Source: Paraspadella gotoi (lineage: Eukaryota > Chaetognatha). From it: a stretch of 64,000 bases of DNA. Of this stretch, positions 49,609-61,663 are shown piece by piece. The stretch is taken from assembly GCA_051294375.1 (NCBI GenBank), contig CM119266.1:15030999-15094998 (forward strand). The letters are read 5' to 3'. The position numbers and the translations under genes are program-made. The notes below the pieces were generated by a model, which saw only the letters and a program-made list of their open reading frames with translations, had not been told where the DNA came from and did no database searches. Each line of letters starts with the position of its first letter. Position 1 is the first letter of the stretch.

Positions 49609-50565
49609 CCGCATCCGTTGGCATCGACGTCTCCATCTCCGTTGAGCGCGTTAAGCTCGAGGAATGCATAGAGGCTCCATGGTCTTCCCGAGTCCCTGGA
49701 TGATGCGGAGACGTTCTTGTTGGCGAGATTGTCCTTCTCCCTGTCGATGAGCGCATCCGTGTTCGCCGATGGCGTGGCGACGAAGGATCGAGTGTAGCCG
49801 AAAGAGAGTTTGCAGATGAAGCACATGAGATCGGCTTGAGGGCGGGGTAGACGTCGGAGAGCGTCCGACCGCCCGGAATTTTCGGCGGTGCGCCGGTCTC
49901 CTTGGCCACGGGGTTTTTGCGCCGCCGGAGAACATCTCGGTCGAGCGCGGCGGCGTCGGCCTCGGCGTTCTTTTTACGCGGAGAGGCGGGCGAGGCGTCG
50001 TTACGCCGTCGATGTTTTCGACGTCCGTCCGTTTCCGACGGCGGCGGCGCCGGCGGCGGCAGCGTCTCCGGCTGTCGATCCGGAACCGCGAAACGTCGTA
50101 GACGCGGTAACTGTGCATGATAGGCGCCTCGGGGCTGGAGGGGGGGCGGGCGGCGCGGCGGCGGCGCGAAGGCCCTGTCGACGCCGGCGCGCGTCCTCCG
50201 TAGACCCCGCCGTAGAGGGCGTAGCTCCGCGAGACGTGGAAGGCGAGTTCGATCTGCGGGATGGACGGCAGCTGCGGCAACCGCAGCAAGTTGCGCGCTG
50301 CGGCTGTCCACAATGCTGCCCTCCTGCCGCAGGGCCTCGGCATCGTCGTCGGAGGCGCCTCCGATCGCCGGCTTCGATGATGTAGGCGGAGCCGTCGGGG
50401 ATTGTAAATGATCTTCCCGTCGAAGGTCTCCACGTCGCTCGGGGCTTCCGAGGCGTCGTCCGGATGCGAATCGTGGAGGCGGCGGCGCACCGGCGGCGGC
50501 GAGGCGGCCGGCGGCGACGCCGGGGGAGAATCGTTTGTTGAAGATCCTCCAGGTCCAGGACGTGC
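49609..50565 (-). CDS. zfh2: zfh2/ZFHX-like gene, left copy, exon 2 with first C2H2 finger (frameshifted)
   Basis: The mirror of right exon 2. The finger core MCFICKLSFGYTRSF reads from 49,826 downward, but the frame breaks within the finger (VATP where the right copy has VAHAIGEH). The family tail appears in pieces in other frames. The acceptor TTAG is complementary to 50,566-50,569. The donor reads GGGTAGTT where the right arm has GGGTGAGT, one base short. Several further single-base indels interrupt the Ala/Arg-rich linker. Function would match the right copy if the frameshifts are sequencing errors. Confidence 0.82.
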
Positions 50566-51075
50566 CTAATTTGAAAGAGAGGGTGTGAATGGAACAATTA
50601 CGATTTTGCATTACATTAATCAATTTAGGTTTTCTCCTCGCAAATGTCAAAACGTCTGGTCACTATAGTTTCTGTTTATCCCGTGAAGTTGATCAAAGCT
50701 CATTAAGTCCATTAAATTCAACATACGCCGTCGTAGTTTTGACATTAGTTCTCATTTTTTTTTAAAAATTGCAAATCTCATTTAAAAGTAACATTTATTC
50801 TCTCTCTTTGAGAACTGCCATTTTTCATACTTAGTTTATTGAAACAACGATAGAGCGGCCTAATTCGATTAGAGGCGCAATTAGCTGCTTTAACCCATTT
50901 TCTCCCTTTTTCCGTCCTGAAAAAAAAACCCGACATTGGAGAAAATGTTCGATTAACTGAAAGTGTTGTTTTAATTAGGAATAATCATTCGCGAGCGCGT
51001 TTCAATTTCCTCTCTCTCTCTTCTCTCTCTCTCTTTCTCTCTCTCTCTCGTCTCTCTTCTCTCTCTCTCTCTTCT

Positions 51076-51114
<39 letters not shown>

Positions 51115-51513
51115 GTTTTCAATGTTTCATTACGTTTTCCTTCGAAATTCCTCTCCTCGTAAATCAATTTCATTAATTCCGAAACACGAGAGTGAGTTAA
51201 TCAGAAGAATCAAAACAAACTTTTTTTTATCTTTCTTCTTTCTTTTTTTGACGAATGACGGAACGATGGAAAGGTAAGTTCGAAACGTGTATTTTCTCGG
51301 GAAACGACCAGCAATTACTTATTCGATCCGTAATATATAAAGTAATCGATGTCAAGTTTTAAATAGCATACGAGATTTATGCAGGAAACGAACGTCCAAA
51401 AAAGTTTTTATGTTAAATTCGGATTTTTTTTTTTTTAATAAAACGGTTTGGACGGTTGAAACTAAATGAGCTGATAAAGAAAACACTGTTGATTCCAGTC
51501 CCGACTGACTTAC
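50566..51513 (-). other. Intron 1 of left zfh2 copy
   Basis: The mirror of the right-arm intron 1, with donor GTAAGT and acceptor TTTCAAATTAG. A CT tract at 51,010-51,111 corresponds to the GA tract at 61,104-61,209. No coding sequence is seen. Confidence 0.75.
51010..51111. repeat. (CT)n microsatellite, left intron 1
   Basis: Interrupted CT tract, mirror of the GA tract at 61,104-61,209. Confidence 0.95.
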
Positions 51514-52631
51514 CTAAAGTCTCTGTTCGTCTGCTGGCGACGGCGTTGGGCGACGGCGCCGGTCGATCGGTTCTTCGGGGCGCCGGTGGGCGTGGTTTCT
51601 TCCGACGGCGTTTGGGGCGGTGGCGTTGGTCGGTGAAGGCGACGACGGCCGGTTTATGACTGCTTTTGCCACCTGCCGACGCCGTGGAATTGAAGCGCCG
51701 GGTGTTGCGGCGGGATGGCGGCGCCGGATGGAGACATGGAACTTCGTCCGACGTTGTTGTTGTTGTTATTAACGCCGGTTGTTCGAGATGACGACGGTTG
51801 ATAATCTTGCTGCTGCGATAGTTTGTACTGTCGTTGTTGTTGTTGATGATGCTGTTGCTGCTGCTGTTGTTGAATGCAGCATGTGAAGGGTACGGACGAC
51901 GACGAAGGTTGAGACTGTTGTAGGGGGCGGTGGAGTGGGAATCGGACAGAGACGACGACGAAGACGACGACGACGGTGAAAGAAACTGTTTATGTCGTTG
52001 GTTCTGAGCGCCGGGGCCGCGAGCCCCCGTCCGCGGCCCACCCCGGCGTTCGCCGGGCGAGGGAAAGTTTCTGTTACAAGGGACGCCGAAGGGCGGCGGA
52101 GGCGGCGGCGGCGGGCGGCGCCGCCCGGTTGAATCACCCGTAGACGAGTTCGAAAGCATCAACAGCATCGCAGTCCGTTAGGTCAACCCGATCGAAAGCT
52201 CCGTTGGTGTTTTGTTGTTGTTGTTGTTGCAATTGTTGCTGTTTTGCGGCGTCCAGGTGCCGTACTGATTGTTGTTTGCCCACTGAAGTCGTTGTTGACT
52301 GCCGGCGTAGAATTCGGTAATTGGTTGTTGTTGTGTTTGTTGTGTTGTGATGATAGGTTGTTAGTCCAAGCCATTGAAAGTGTTGCCGAAAGGCAGAGGG
52401 GAATCGAAGGTTTGGGTTTGAATCCGCACCGACGGACGCCGGTGACGCCGGCGCCATCATCGTGGCGTCGGCGCTCGACGTCGCCAGGCGACCCCGCTCC
52501 GACGACAGGTCCGACGTCGAACGGGGCCGCTTTTGCCGCGACGGCTGCTGCTTGCCGCTGCTGCTGCTGAGACCGCGGCGGAAGGCTGCGGGGGATCTCG
52601 GTCATGCGCTCCTCCGCCAGAGGTCCATCAT
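51514..52631 (-). CDS. zfh2: zfh2/ZFHX-like gene, left copy, exon 1 (frameshifted)
   Basis: This is the mirror image of the right-arm exon 1. The same paired ATGs lie at 52,626-52,631, and the exon ends at CTTTAG followed by donor GTAAGT (complement of 51,508-51,513). The same Gln/Asn/Ser-rich protein stretches can be read, but only by changing frame repeatedly, for example near 52,600, 52,380 and 52,150. Compared with the right copy, most differences are single-base losses or gains in homopolymers and dinucleotides. This could be a decaying duplicate or unpolished sequence of a second haplotype. The indel pattern favours the second, but the window alone does not decide. Confidence 0.75.
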
Positions 52632-52963
52632 CGGTCTCGCGTCGGTCTAGGCGATCATGCCGACGACGGCGAACGGCGAAGACGACGAAGACGGCGGCCG
52701 GAAAATCGGCATCGAGCATCCGGAGGCGGCGATATGAAGGAAAGTGGGATGAACGGGCGATCGAAAAAAAGACGGAGGCGGCGGGCGGCGGCGGCGACGC
52801 GGCGCGCGGAAAGGTGATGATGATGATGTCGTTTGAAGTAGATGGCGTTGATTCGGTTTTTTGTTCAAGCATACCAAATACCCAAGCATGATTTTTTTTC
52901 TGGTTTCGTTGTTACATATTGTCGTAAATTAGATTCGTGGAAAAAAAAGAAAAAGGAATCCGG

Positions 52964-53049
<86 letters not shown>

Positions 53050-53054
53050 GAGAG
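52964..53054. repeat. (GA)n microsatellite, left arm
   Basis: About 90 bp of GA with GGA slips. The right-arm partner at 59,200-59,231 is much shorter, so the locus differs in length between the arms. Confidence 0.95.
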
Positions 53055-54316
53055 GAAGGAACTTATACGGAGAAACGTTGAATCAGGATTTTTATATTCC
53101 TAAAAAAAAATGTCAGTTTTGGTTACTTTTTTTTTTCGTCTTATGAAGTCGTAGCGTTCGGAGAAATAAAAAGAATGCAGGTTTATTGTTTGTCCCGGTT
53201 TTATATAAAAGAGGCTTGTTGAATCTTTTATTTATTTTTTCTTTAGTCGAACATAAAGAGAACCGAAGTCAAAAAAAATCCCAGTCGTTAGCTGAAAAAT
53301 ATAAAGAGGAGAGAAAGAGAGAAATGGATTAAAATTGGATTGTTTCGATCAAATGTTTTAAAGATAAGCAAACATGTTTCTTAACACGCGCATTCGTCAT
53401 GTCAACGGTCGCTCATCTCTCACCCCCCCTTTTCCCATCCTCCGAACTTACCAAGACACGATGACGAATGTACCCGTAATATCAAAGAGCGTCTGCTAAG
53501 AGCGAGCTTTTCTCCTTCGCTACATCAGGTTTGGTTGCTTGGTAAGGGAATGCCGGAAATTAAGGGGAAGGGAGGGAGAAAATGGGTCGGGCCGCCCCTC
53601 CGGGATTGTTTCGGAGGGGGGACGGCGGCGAAAGCGGCGGCGGCTGCGGCGAAGGCTGCCGGCGATCAGGACGCGATCATGATAAGGATCATCGCCGCTT
53701 TATGGTTCGTTTCGGGATTCCGACGACTTCCAAGGTTTTCTGTGAACGAGAGAAATGAAGAGATTAAATATTTAAAGCGGAACAAAGGCTATTTTTTATC
53801 CGCTGAAAAAAAAATATATCGATAAAAAACGGTTTTTAAGAAAATATTTAGACTTAGAACGACCTTCAATTTAGCGCCAAGAGAAATGGAATTAATCACC
53901 GTTAAAAAAATGTTCAGAATATATTAATTTAATATTGATTCGGTTATATTCAATCCGATCTTTTTTTGTATTTCGGTTATTATTTTTTTTCTTCGCTGAA
54001 AAGAGAAAGGAACTTCGCGAGTTATTTTTTTGGCGAACGAAAATTGGTTTAATTGAAAAAAAAAATCTGATAAGAAAATGAAGTGAGAGAAGTGAAGGCG
54101 ACTGTGATTGGAAAATGTGGAAATGCAATAAACCAACAATTTAAAGCGGCTGCGTAAACTTAGATCCAAAATTTCTCTTCATTATCACCGAATTTTTTTT
54201 TCTTTTTTTGAAATTCTTTTTCTTATTTATCATAACCAAAGTTCGATTAGTATATTTGCGTAGGCAGGAGGGGAAGAGGGGTAAGGAAATAAGAAAGGAG
54301 AGAAGTAAGGAGGAGA

Positions 54317-54359
54317 GAGAGAGAGAGGAGAGAGGAGAGAAAGAGAGGAGAAAGAGAGA

Positions 54360-54394
<35 letters not shown>
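54317..54394. repeat. (GA)n microsatellite, left arm
   Basis: Imperfect GA tract. Its right-arm position lies within the N gap at 57,600-57,986. Confidence 0.95.
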
Positions 54395-54398
<4 letters not shown>

Positions 54399-55246
54399 AT
54401 CCGATTGTTAACCCCCTCGGGGCCAGGGGCCAAATAACGAGAACGATCAAGACGACAACGAACGACGACGACGACGACAACATCGACGACGACGAGAAAA
54501 AGATTGATATTTTTTTTTTCTTTAGCGAAATTCTGAGACACACAGAGAGAAAAAAAAATTTTTTGCCGAGATTAATGAAAATAAATAAAGCAGAAGATTA
54601 GGAGAAATACGAATCAAAGAGAAACGGCCTACACTTGACCAAAACTCGGGGCCAAAAATAAACCGAAATGATTTTTTAGTTGTGAAAAATTAAAAAAAAT
54701 GTACGCGCCGAGGAGGAAAAAGGTTTTTTGAGAATTAAAACGCACATAAAAAAAATATTTTAGGAACATTACTCACGAGAAAGAAAAAAAAAAGTTTTAG
54801 AAAATTAAATTCGTATATCGAAGATTTTATTTTCCAATTTTCCATTTATTTTTTCTCGTTCTTAAGTATTTTTTTTTCCTCCTAATTCTTAGCACGCATT
54901 TTTATCATTTCGAATTGTGTTTTCATAAATTTCATTTTTTTTTTTTTTTTCGATGTCTCGATCCGAAGAGCGATGTCTTTTCTTCTCTCAGGAGTTTTTA
55001 AGAGGTCGCTTGAGGATGTGAGACAATTGGTTATTGCTTAATTAGAATCAATTCCTTAACAGACCTTGCTTTCACAGACCCTACCCCACCACCAAGTGTC
55101 CACCGTCCTTCTTCTTATCTTTTCTCACCATCATCGTTTAAAAAACCGGAAATATCATTCGCCTCTGTCGCGAACAACGAAAGCGCATTCCGAATTGCTC
55201 TTGTTTTTACTACGTCGGTAAGGTGTCAGGACTTTGGCACAGAGAG

Positions 55247-55248
<2 letters not shown>

Positions 55249-55313
<65 letters not shown>
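55249..55313. repeat. (GA)n microsatellite, left arm
   Basis: Imperfect GA tract. Its right-arm position lies within the N gap at 56,716-56,910. Confidence 0.95.
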
Positions 55314-55316
<3 letters not shown>

Positions 55317-55929
55317 GCCACGCAGCGGTGGCTGGAGTGTTATGTTTCGGTTTAAATATTTTTTTGTTCCCCCCCCATCCGCCTCCCCCGATTTCTTCTT
55401 TTATCATCTCTTTTCGTTATCATCGCATCGATTTTCACTTTTTTTTGGAAAAGAGACTTGAGTCATTTTTCAGGCGAGTGATAAGCGGAGGCGACGAAGT
55501 ATGAATTTCAGAGAAGGGAATTAAACGAATCATATTCCTATTATGTCATTTGGGTAGTAAAATGTATTACTATTATTTCCTAAACTTTAATGAACACTAA
55601 ATGCGTCAAATTTTATACTCTAAACTCTCTCTAGATCCATCTACTTTTTCAATCCGATATTGTGACGTATATATTTTTATCGCCTCTTATCCCTTTTTTT
55701 GTTTCAAAACGCGCAATGAATCTCCTAGGGGTTAATAATAATCGGCCGCGCGAAAGTCTTCGCCAAGAAACGAAAATTCGATTTTATCGACGATAAACAT
55801 TTTTTTTTTCTTTTTTGTTCCTATGAGGCGACGGCTTCGCTCGCCCTTACCGCACCCTTAAGTTCAACACCTCAAGGCGAAAAGCGAATTGTAAACATAT
55901 CTCGGCCAGAATACAACCGGGGAAAAAAA

Positions 55930-56074
55930 TGGCGGGAAACGGACTGCGTAGGATTAAAGGGCGCGGCGGACATTCACGAACCCCCCCCCGTCCAAGCGTT
56001 CTACCTCACCCTCGACCCATCGAAACCCCAGCCCTTCCCGGAGCCACCCAGTCGGCGACCCCACCGACGAGGGG
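55930..56074. other. Unique spacer at the centre of the inverted repeat
   Basis: About 145 bp with no partner in either arm. It is GC-rich with a nine-C run near 55,981-55,989. No gene is seen. Confidence 0.8.
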
Positions 56075-56211
56075 TTTTTTTTGCACGCCCCGGTTGATAT
56101 ATCTTGGCCGAGATATGTTTACAATGTCGCTTTTCGCCTTGAGGTGTTGAACTTAAAGGGTTGCGGTAAGGGGCGAAGCGAAGCCGTCGCCTCCTAGGAA
56201 CAAAAAAAAAA

Positions 56212-56342
56212 NNNNNNNNNNNNNNNNNNNNNNNNNNNNNNNNNNNNNNNNNNNNNNNNNNNNNNNNNNNNNNNNNNNNNNNNNNNNNNNNNNNNNNNNN
56301 NNNNNNNNNNNNNNNNNNNNNNNNNNNNNNNNNNNNNNNNNN
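56212..56342. other. Assembly gap in right arm (131 N)
   Basis: The left arm has about 80-100 bp here (near 55,730-55,820). Confidence 1.
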
Positions 56343-56715
56343 TTATTAACCCCCTAGGAGAATTCATTGCGCGTTTTGAAACAAAAAAAGGGATAAGAGG
56401 CGATTAAAGTATAGTACGTCACAAATATCGGGATTTGAAAAAGTAGAAATGGATTAGAGAGAGTTTAGAGTATTGTAAATTTGACGCATTTAGTTGTTCA
56501 TTAAAGTTTAGAAATATAGTTAATACATTTACTACCCAAATGACATAATAGGAATAATGATTCGTTTAATTTCCCTTCTCTGAAATTCATACTTCGTCGC
56601 CTCCGCTTATCACTCGCCTGAAAAATGACTCACAGTCTCTTTCCAAAAAAAAAGTGAAAATCGATGCGATGATAACGAAAAGAGATGATAAAAGAAGGAA
56701 ATCGGGGGGAGGGCG

Positions 56716-56910
56716 NNNNNNNNNNNNNNNNNNNNNNNNNNNNNNNNNNNNNNNNNNNNNNNNNNNNNNNNNNNNNNNNNNNNNNNNNNNNNNNNNNNNN
56801 NNNNNNNNNNNNNNNNNNNNNNNNNNNNNNNNNNNNNNNNNNNNNNNNNNNNNNNNNNNNNNNNNNNNNNNNNNNNNNNNNNNNNNNNNNNNNNNNNNNN
56901 NNNNNNNNNN
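56716..56910. other. Assembly gap in right arm (195 N)
   Basis: The left arm has a GA tract and flank here (55,249-55,375). Confidence 1.
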
Positions 56911-57599
56911 TCTCTGAGTCTCTCTGTGCCAAAGTCCTGACACCTACCGACGTAGTAAAAACAAGAGACAATCGGAATGCGCTTTCGTTTGTTCGCGACA
57001 GAGGGCGAATGATATTTCCCGGTTTTTTAACGATGATGGTGAGAAAGATAAGAAGAAGGACGGTGGACACTTGGTGGTGGGGTAGGGTCTGTGAAAGCAA
57101 GGTCTGTTAAGGAATTGATTCTAATTAAGCAATAAACCAAATTGTCTCACATCCTCAAGCGACCTCTTAAAAACTCTGAGAGAAGAAAAGACATCGCTCT
57201 TCGGATCGAGACATCGAGAAAAAAAAATGAAATTATGAAAACACAATTCGAAATGATAAAAATGCGTGCTAAGAATTTAGGAGGAAAAAAAATTACTAAG
57301 ACGAAGAAAAAATAAATGGAAATTGGAAAATAAAATCTTCGATATACGAATTTAATTTTCTAAAACTTTTTTTTTTCTTCTCGTGAGTAATGTTCCTAAA
57401 ATATTTTTTTTATGTGCGTTTTAATTCTCAAAAAACCTTTTTTTCCTCCTCGGCGCGTACATTTTTTTTAATTTTTCACAACTAAAAAATCAATTTCGGT
57501 TTATTTTGGCCCCGAGTTTTGGTCAAAGTGTAGGCCGTTTCTCTTTGATCGTATTTCTCCTAATCTTCTGCTTTATTTATTTTCATTAATCTCGGCAAA

Positions 57600-57986
57600 N
57601 NNNNNNNNNNNNNNNNNNNNNNNNNNNNNNNNNNNNNNNNNNNNNNNNNNNNNNNNNNNNNNNNNNNNNNNNNNNNNNNNNNNNNNNNNNNNNNNNNNNN
57701 NNNNNNNNNNNNNNNNNNNNNNNNNNNNNNNNNNNNNNNNNNNNNNNNNNNNNNNNNNNNNNNNNNNNNNNNNNNNNNNNNNNNNNNNNNNNNNNNNNNN
57801 NNNNNNNNNNNNNNNNNNNNNNNNNNNNNNNNNNNNNNNNNNNNNNNNNNNNNNNNNNNNNNNNNNNNNNNNNNNNNNNNNNNNNNNNNNNNNNNNNNNN
57901 NNNNNNNNNNNNNNNNNNNNNNNNNNNNNNNNNNNNNNNNNNNNNNNNNNNNNNNNNNNNNNNNNNNNNNNNNNNNNNNNNNNNNN
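57600..57986. other. Assembly gap in right arm (387 N)
   Basis: The left arm has GA and CGA tracts here (about 54,190-54,560). Confidence 1.
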
Positions 57987-59569
57987 TCGGTGATAATGAA
58001 GAGAAATTTTGGGATCTAAGTTTACGCAGCCGCTTTAATTGTTGGTTTATTGACATTCACATTTTCCCAATCACAGTCGCCTTCACTTCTCTCACTTCAA
58101 TTTTCTTATCAGATTTTTTTTTTCAATTAAACAATTTTCGTTCGCCAAAAAAATAACTCGCGAAGTTCCTTTCTCTTTTCAGCGAAGAAAAAAAATAATA
58201 ACCGAAATACAAAAAAAGATCGATGATATAAACCGAATCAATATTAAATTAATATATTCTGAACATTTTTTAACGGTGATTAATTCCATTTCCTCTTGGC
58301 GCTAAATTGAGGTCGTTCTAAGTCTAAATATTTTCTTAAAACCGGTTTTTATCGAATATTTTTTTTCGCCGATAAAATTAGCCTTTGTTCCGCTTATAAA
58401 TATTTAATTCTCTTCATTTCTCTCGTTTCACAGAAAAACCTTGAAGTCGTCGGATCCCGAAACGAACATAAAGCGGCGATGATCCTTATCATGATCGCGT
58501 CCTGATCGCCGGCAGCCTTCGCCGCAGCCGCCGCCGCCTTCGCCGCCGTCCCCCCTCCGAAACCAATCCCGGAGGGGCGGCCCGACCCATTCTCCCTCCC
58601 TTTCCCCTTAATTTCCGGCATTCCCTTACCAAGCAACCAAACCTGATGTAGCGAAGGAGAAAAGCTCGCTCTTAGCAGACGCTCTTTGATATTACGGGTA
58701 CATTCGTCATCGTGTCTTGGTAAGTTCGGAGGATGGGAAAAGGGGGGGTGAGAGATGAGCGACCGTTGACATGACGAATGCGGCGTGTTAAGAAACATGT
58801 TTGCTTTATCTTTAAACATTTGATCGAAACAATCCCAATTTTAATCCATTTCTCTCTTTCTCTCCCTCTTTATATTTTCAGCTAACGACTGGGATTTTTT
58901 TTTGACTTCGCTTCATCTTTATGTTCGACTAAAGATTAAAAAATAATAAAAGATTCAACAAGCCTCTTTATATAAAAACCGGGAACAAACAATAAACCTG
59001 CAATTCTTTTTATTTCTCCGAAACGCTACGACTTCATAAGACGAAAAAAAAAGTAACCAAAACTGAACATTTTTTTTTAGGAATAATAAAAATCCTGATT
59101 CAAACGTTTCTTCCGTATAACGTTCCCTCTCCTCTCATCTATCGTCCGCCTCTCTCCTTCTCTTCCCCCTTCCTCTTGATCATCTCTCATCATCTCATCT
59201 TCTCTCGTCTTCTCTCTCTCTCTCTCTCTCCCGGATTCCGTTTTTCTTTTTTTTTTACGCACGAATCTAATTACCGGACACAATGTTACACCAAAGCGAA
59301 ACCAGAAAAAAAATCATGCTTGGGTATTTGCGTATGCTTGAACAAAAAACCGAATCAACGCCATCTACTTCAAACGACATCATCATCATCACCTTTTCCG
59401 CCGCCGCCGTCGCCGCCGCCGCCGCCGCCTCCGTCTTTTCGATCGCCGTTCATCCCACTTTCCTTCATATCGCCGCCTCCGGATGCTCGATGCCGATTTT
59501 CCGGCCGCCGTCTTCGTCGTCTTCGTCGTCGCCGTCGTCGGCATGATCGCCTAGACCGACGCCGAGACG

Positions 59570-60680
59570 ATGATGGACCCTCTGGCGGAGGAGCGCATCG
59601 ACCGAGATCCCTCCGCAGCCTCCGCCGCGGTCTCAGCAGCAGCAGCGGCAGCAGCAGCCGTCGCGGCAAAAGCGGGCCCCGTTCCGACGTCGACCTGTCG
59701 TCGGAGCGTCGCCATGGCGACGTCGAGCGCCGACGCCACGATGATGGCGCCGGCGTCGACCGGCGTCGTCGGTGCCGGATTCAAACCCCAACCTTCGATT
59801 TCCCCCTCTGCCTCTTCGGCAACACTTTCAATGCTTGGACAACAACATCATCAACAACAACAACAAACACAACAACAACAATTACCGAATTCTACGCCGG
59901 CAGTCAACAACGACTCTCAGTGGGCAAACAACAATCAGTTACGGCACCTGACGCCGCAACAACAGCAACAATTGCAACAACAACAACAACAACACCAACA
60001 GCTTCGTCGGTTGACTAACGACTGCGATGCTGTTGATGCTTCGAACTCGTCTACGGGTGATTCAACCGGCGGCGCCGCCGCCGCCGCCGCCTCCGCCGCC
60101 CTCTCGGCGTCCCTTGTACAGAAACTTCCCTCGCCCCGCGACGCCGGGGTGGGCGCGGACGGGGGCTCCGCGGCGCCCGGCGCTCAGAACCAACGACATA
60201 AACAGTTTCTTTCACCGTCGTCGTCGTCTTCGTCGTCGTCGCTGTCCGATTCCCACTCCACCGCCCCCTACAACAGTCTCAAACCTTCGTCGTCGTCCGT
60301 ACCTCTTCACATGCTGCATCAACAACAGCAGCAGCAACAGCATCATCAACAACAACAACGACAGTACCAACTATCGCAGCAGCAAGATTATCAACCGTCG
60401 TCATCTCGAACAACCGGCGTTAATAACAACAACAACAACGTCGGACGAAGTTCCATGTCTCCATCCGGCGCGCCATCCGCCGGCAACCACCCCGGCGCCT
60501 TCAATTCCAACGGCGTCGGCAGGTGGCAAAGCAGTCATAAACCGGCGTCGTCGCCTTCACCGACCAACGCCACCGCCCCAAACGCCGTCGGAAGAACCAC
60601 GCCCACCGGCGCCCCGACGAACCGATCGACGGCGCCGTCGCCCAACGCCGTCGCCAAGCAGAACGAACAGAGGACTTTAG
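59570..60680 (+). CDS. zfh2: zfh2/ZFHX-like gene, right copy, exon 1 (N-terminal low-complexity region)
   Basis: This is the first coding exon of the right-arm zinc-finger homeobox gene. The frame opens after an in-frame TAG at 59,552; two adjacent ATGs (59,570 and 59,573) are the first starts, so the start is inferred. The 370-residue product has no folded domain. It is Ala-rich at residues 15-35, Gln/His-rich around residues 90-145 and 250-290, and Ser/Asn/Pro-rich to the end, as is usual for the disordered N-terminus of large transcription factors. It ends at CTTTAG followed by the perfect donor GTAAGT (60,681). The exon ends with one base of a split Gly codon, which matches the acceptor of exon 2. 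The reading frame is intact, unlike the mirror copy at 51,514-52,631. Identity rests on splicing to exon 2, not on similarity of this exon. Confidence 0.75.

Positions 60681-61663
<983 letters not shown>

Larger units (their letters stand above)
47505..55929. repeat. Left arm of large imperfect inverted repeat
   Basis: The reverse complement of this arm matches 56,075-64,000 along its whole length. Anchors include ATG 52,889 with 59,316, the finger Met 49,826 with 62,404, the CACAGAGAGACTCAGAGAG segment near 55,239 with 56,927, and the cggccgagatatg region near the centre. Most differences are single-base indels; the one large difference is the TRIM-like insertion. The arm continues below 47,505, but its partner is then outside the window. 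Confidence 0.95.
52632..55929. other. Upstream region of left zfh2 copy
   Basis: The shared 5' region of the left copy. It contains GA tracts (52,964-53,054; 54,317-54,394; 55,249-55,313), a GC-rich block at 53,560-53,700, a CGA triplet block at 54,460-54,495 and AT-rich stretches. It probably holds the promoter and 5' untranslated exons, but no TATA box or initiator could be assigned. Confidence 0.6.
56075..59569. other. Upstream region of right zfh2 copy
   Basis: The mirror of 52,632-55,929, with three N gaps. The GC-rich block is at 58,500-58,620. A short upstream frame (59,283-59,546) precedes the exon 1 ATG. The promoter is presumably here but was not located. Confidence 0.6.

Noticed and set aside
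55930-56074. Sequencing hairpin adapter left at the palindrome centre
   Set aside because: The spacer does not resemble the adapter sequence known to me and is longer than one.
55929-56150. Small protein across the palindrome centre
   Set aside because: It spans the spacer and arm start with no domain and depends on an assembly join.
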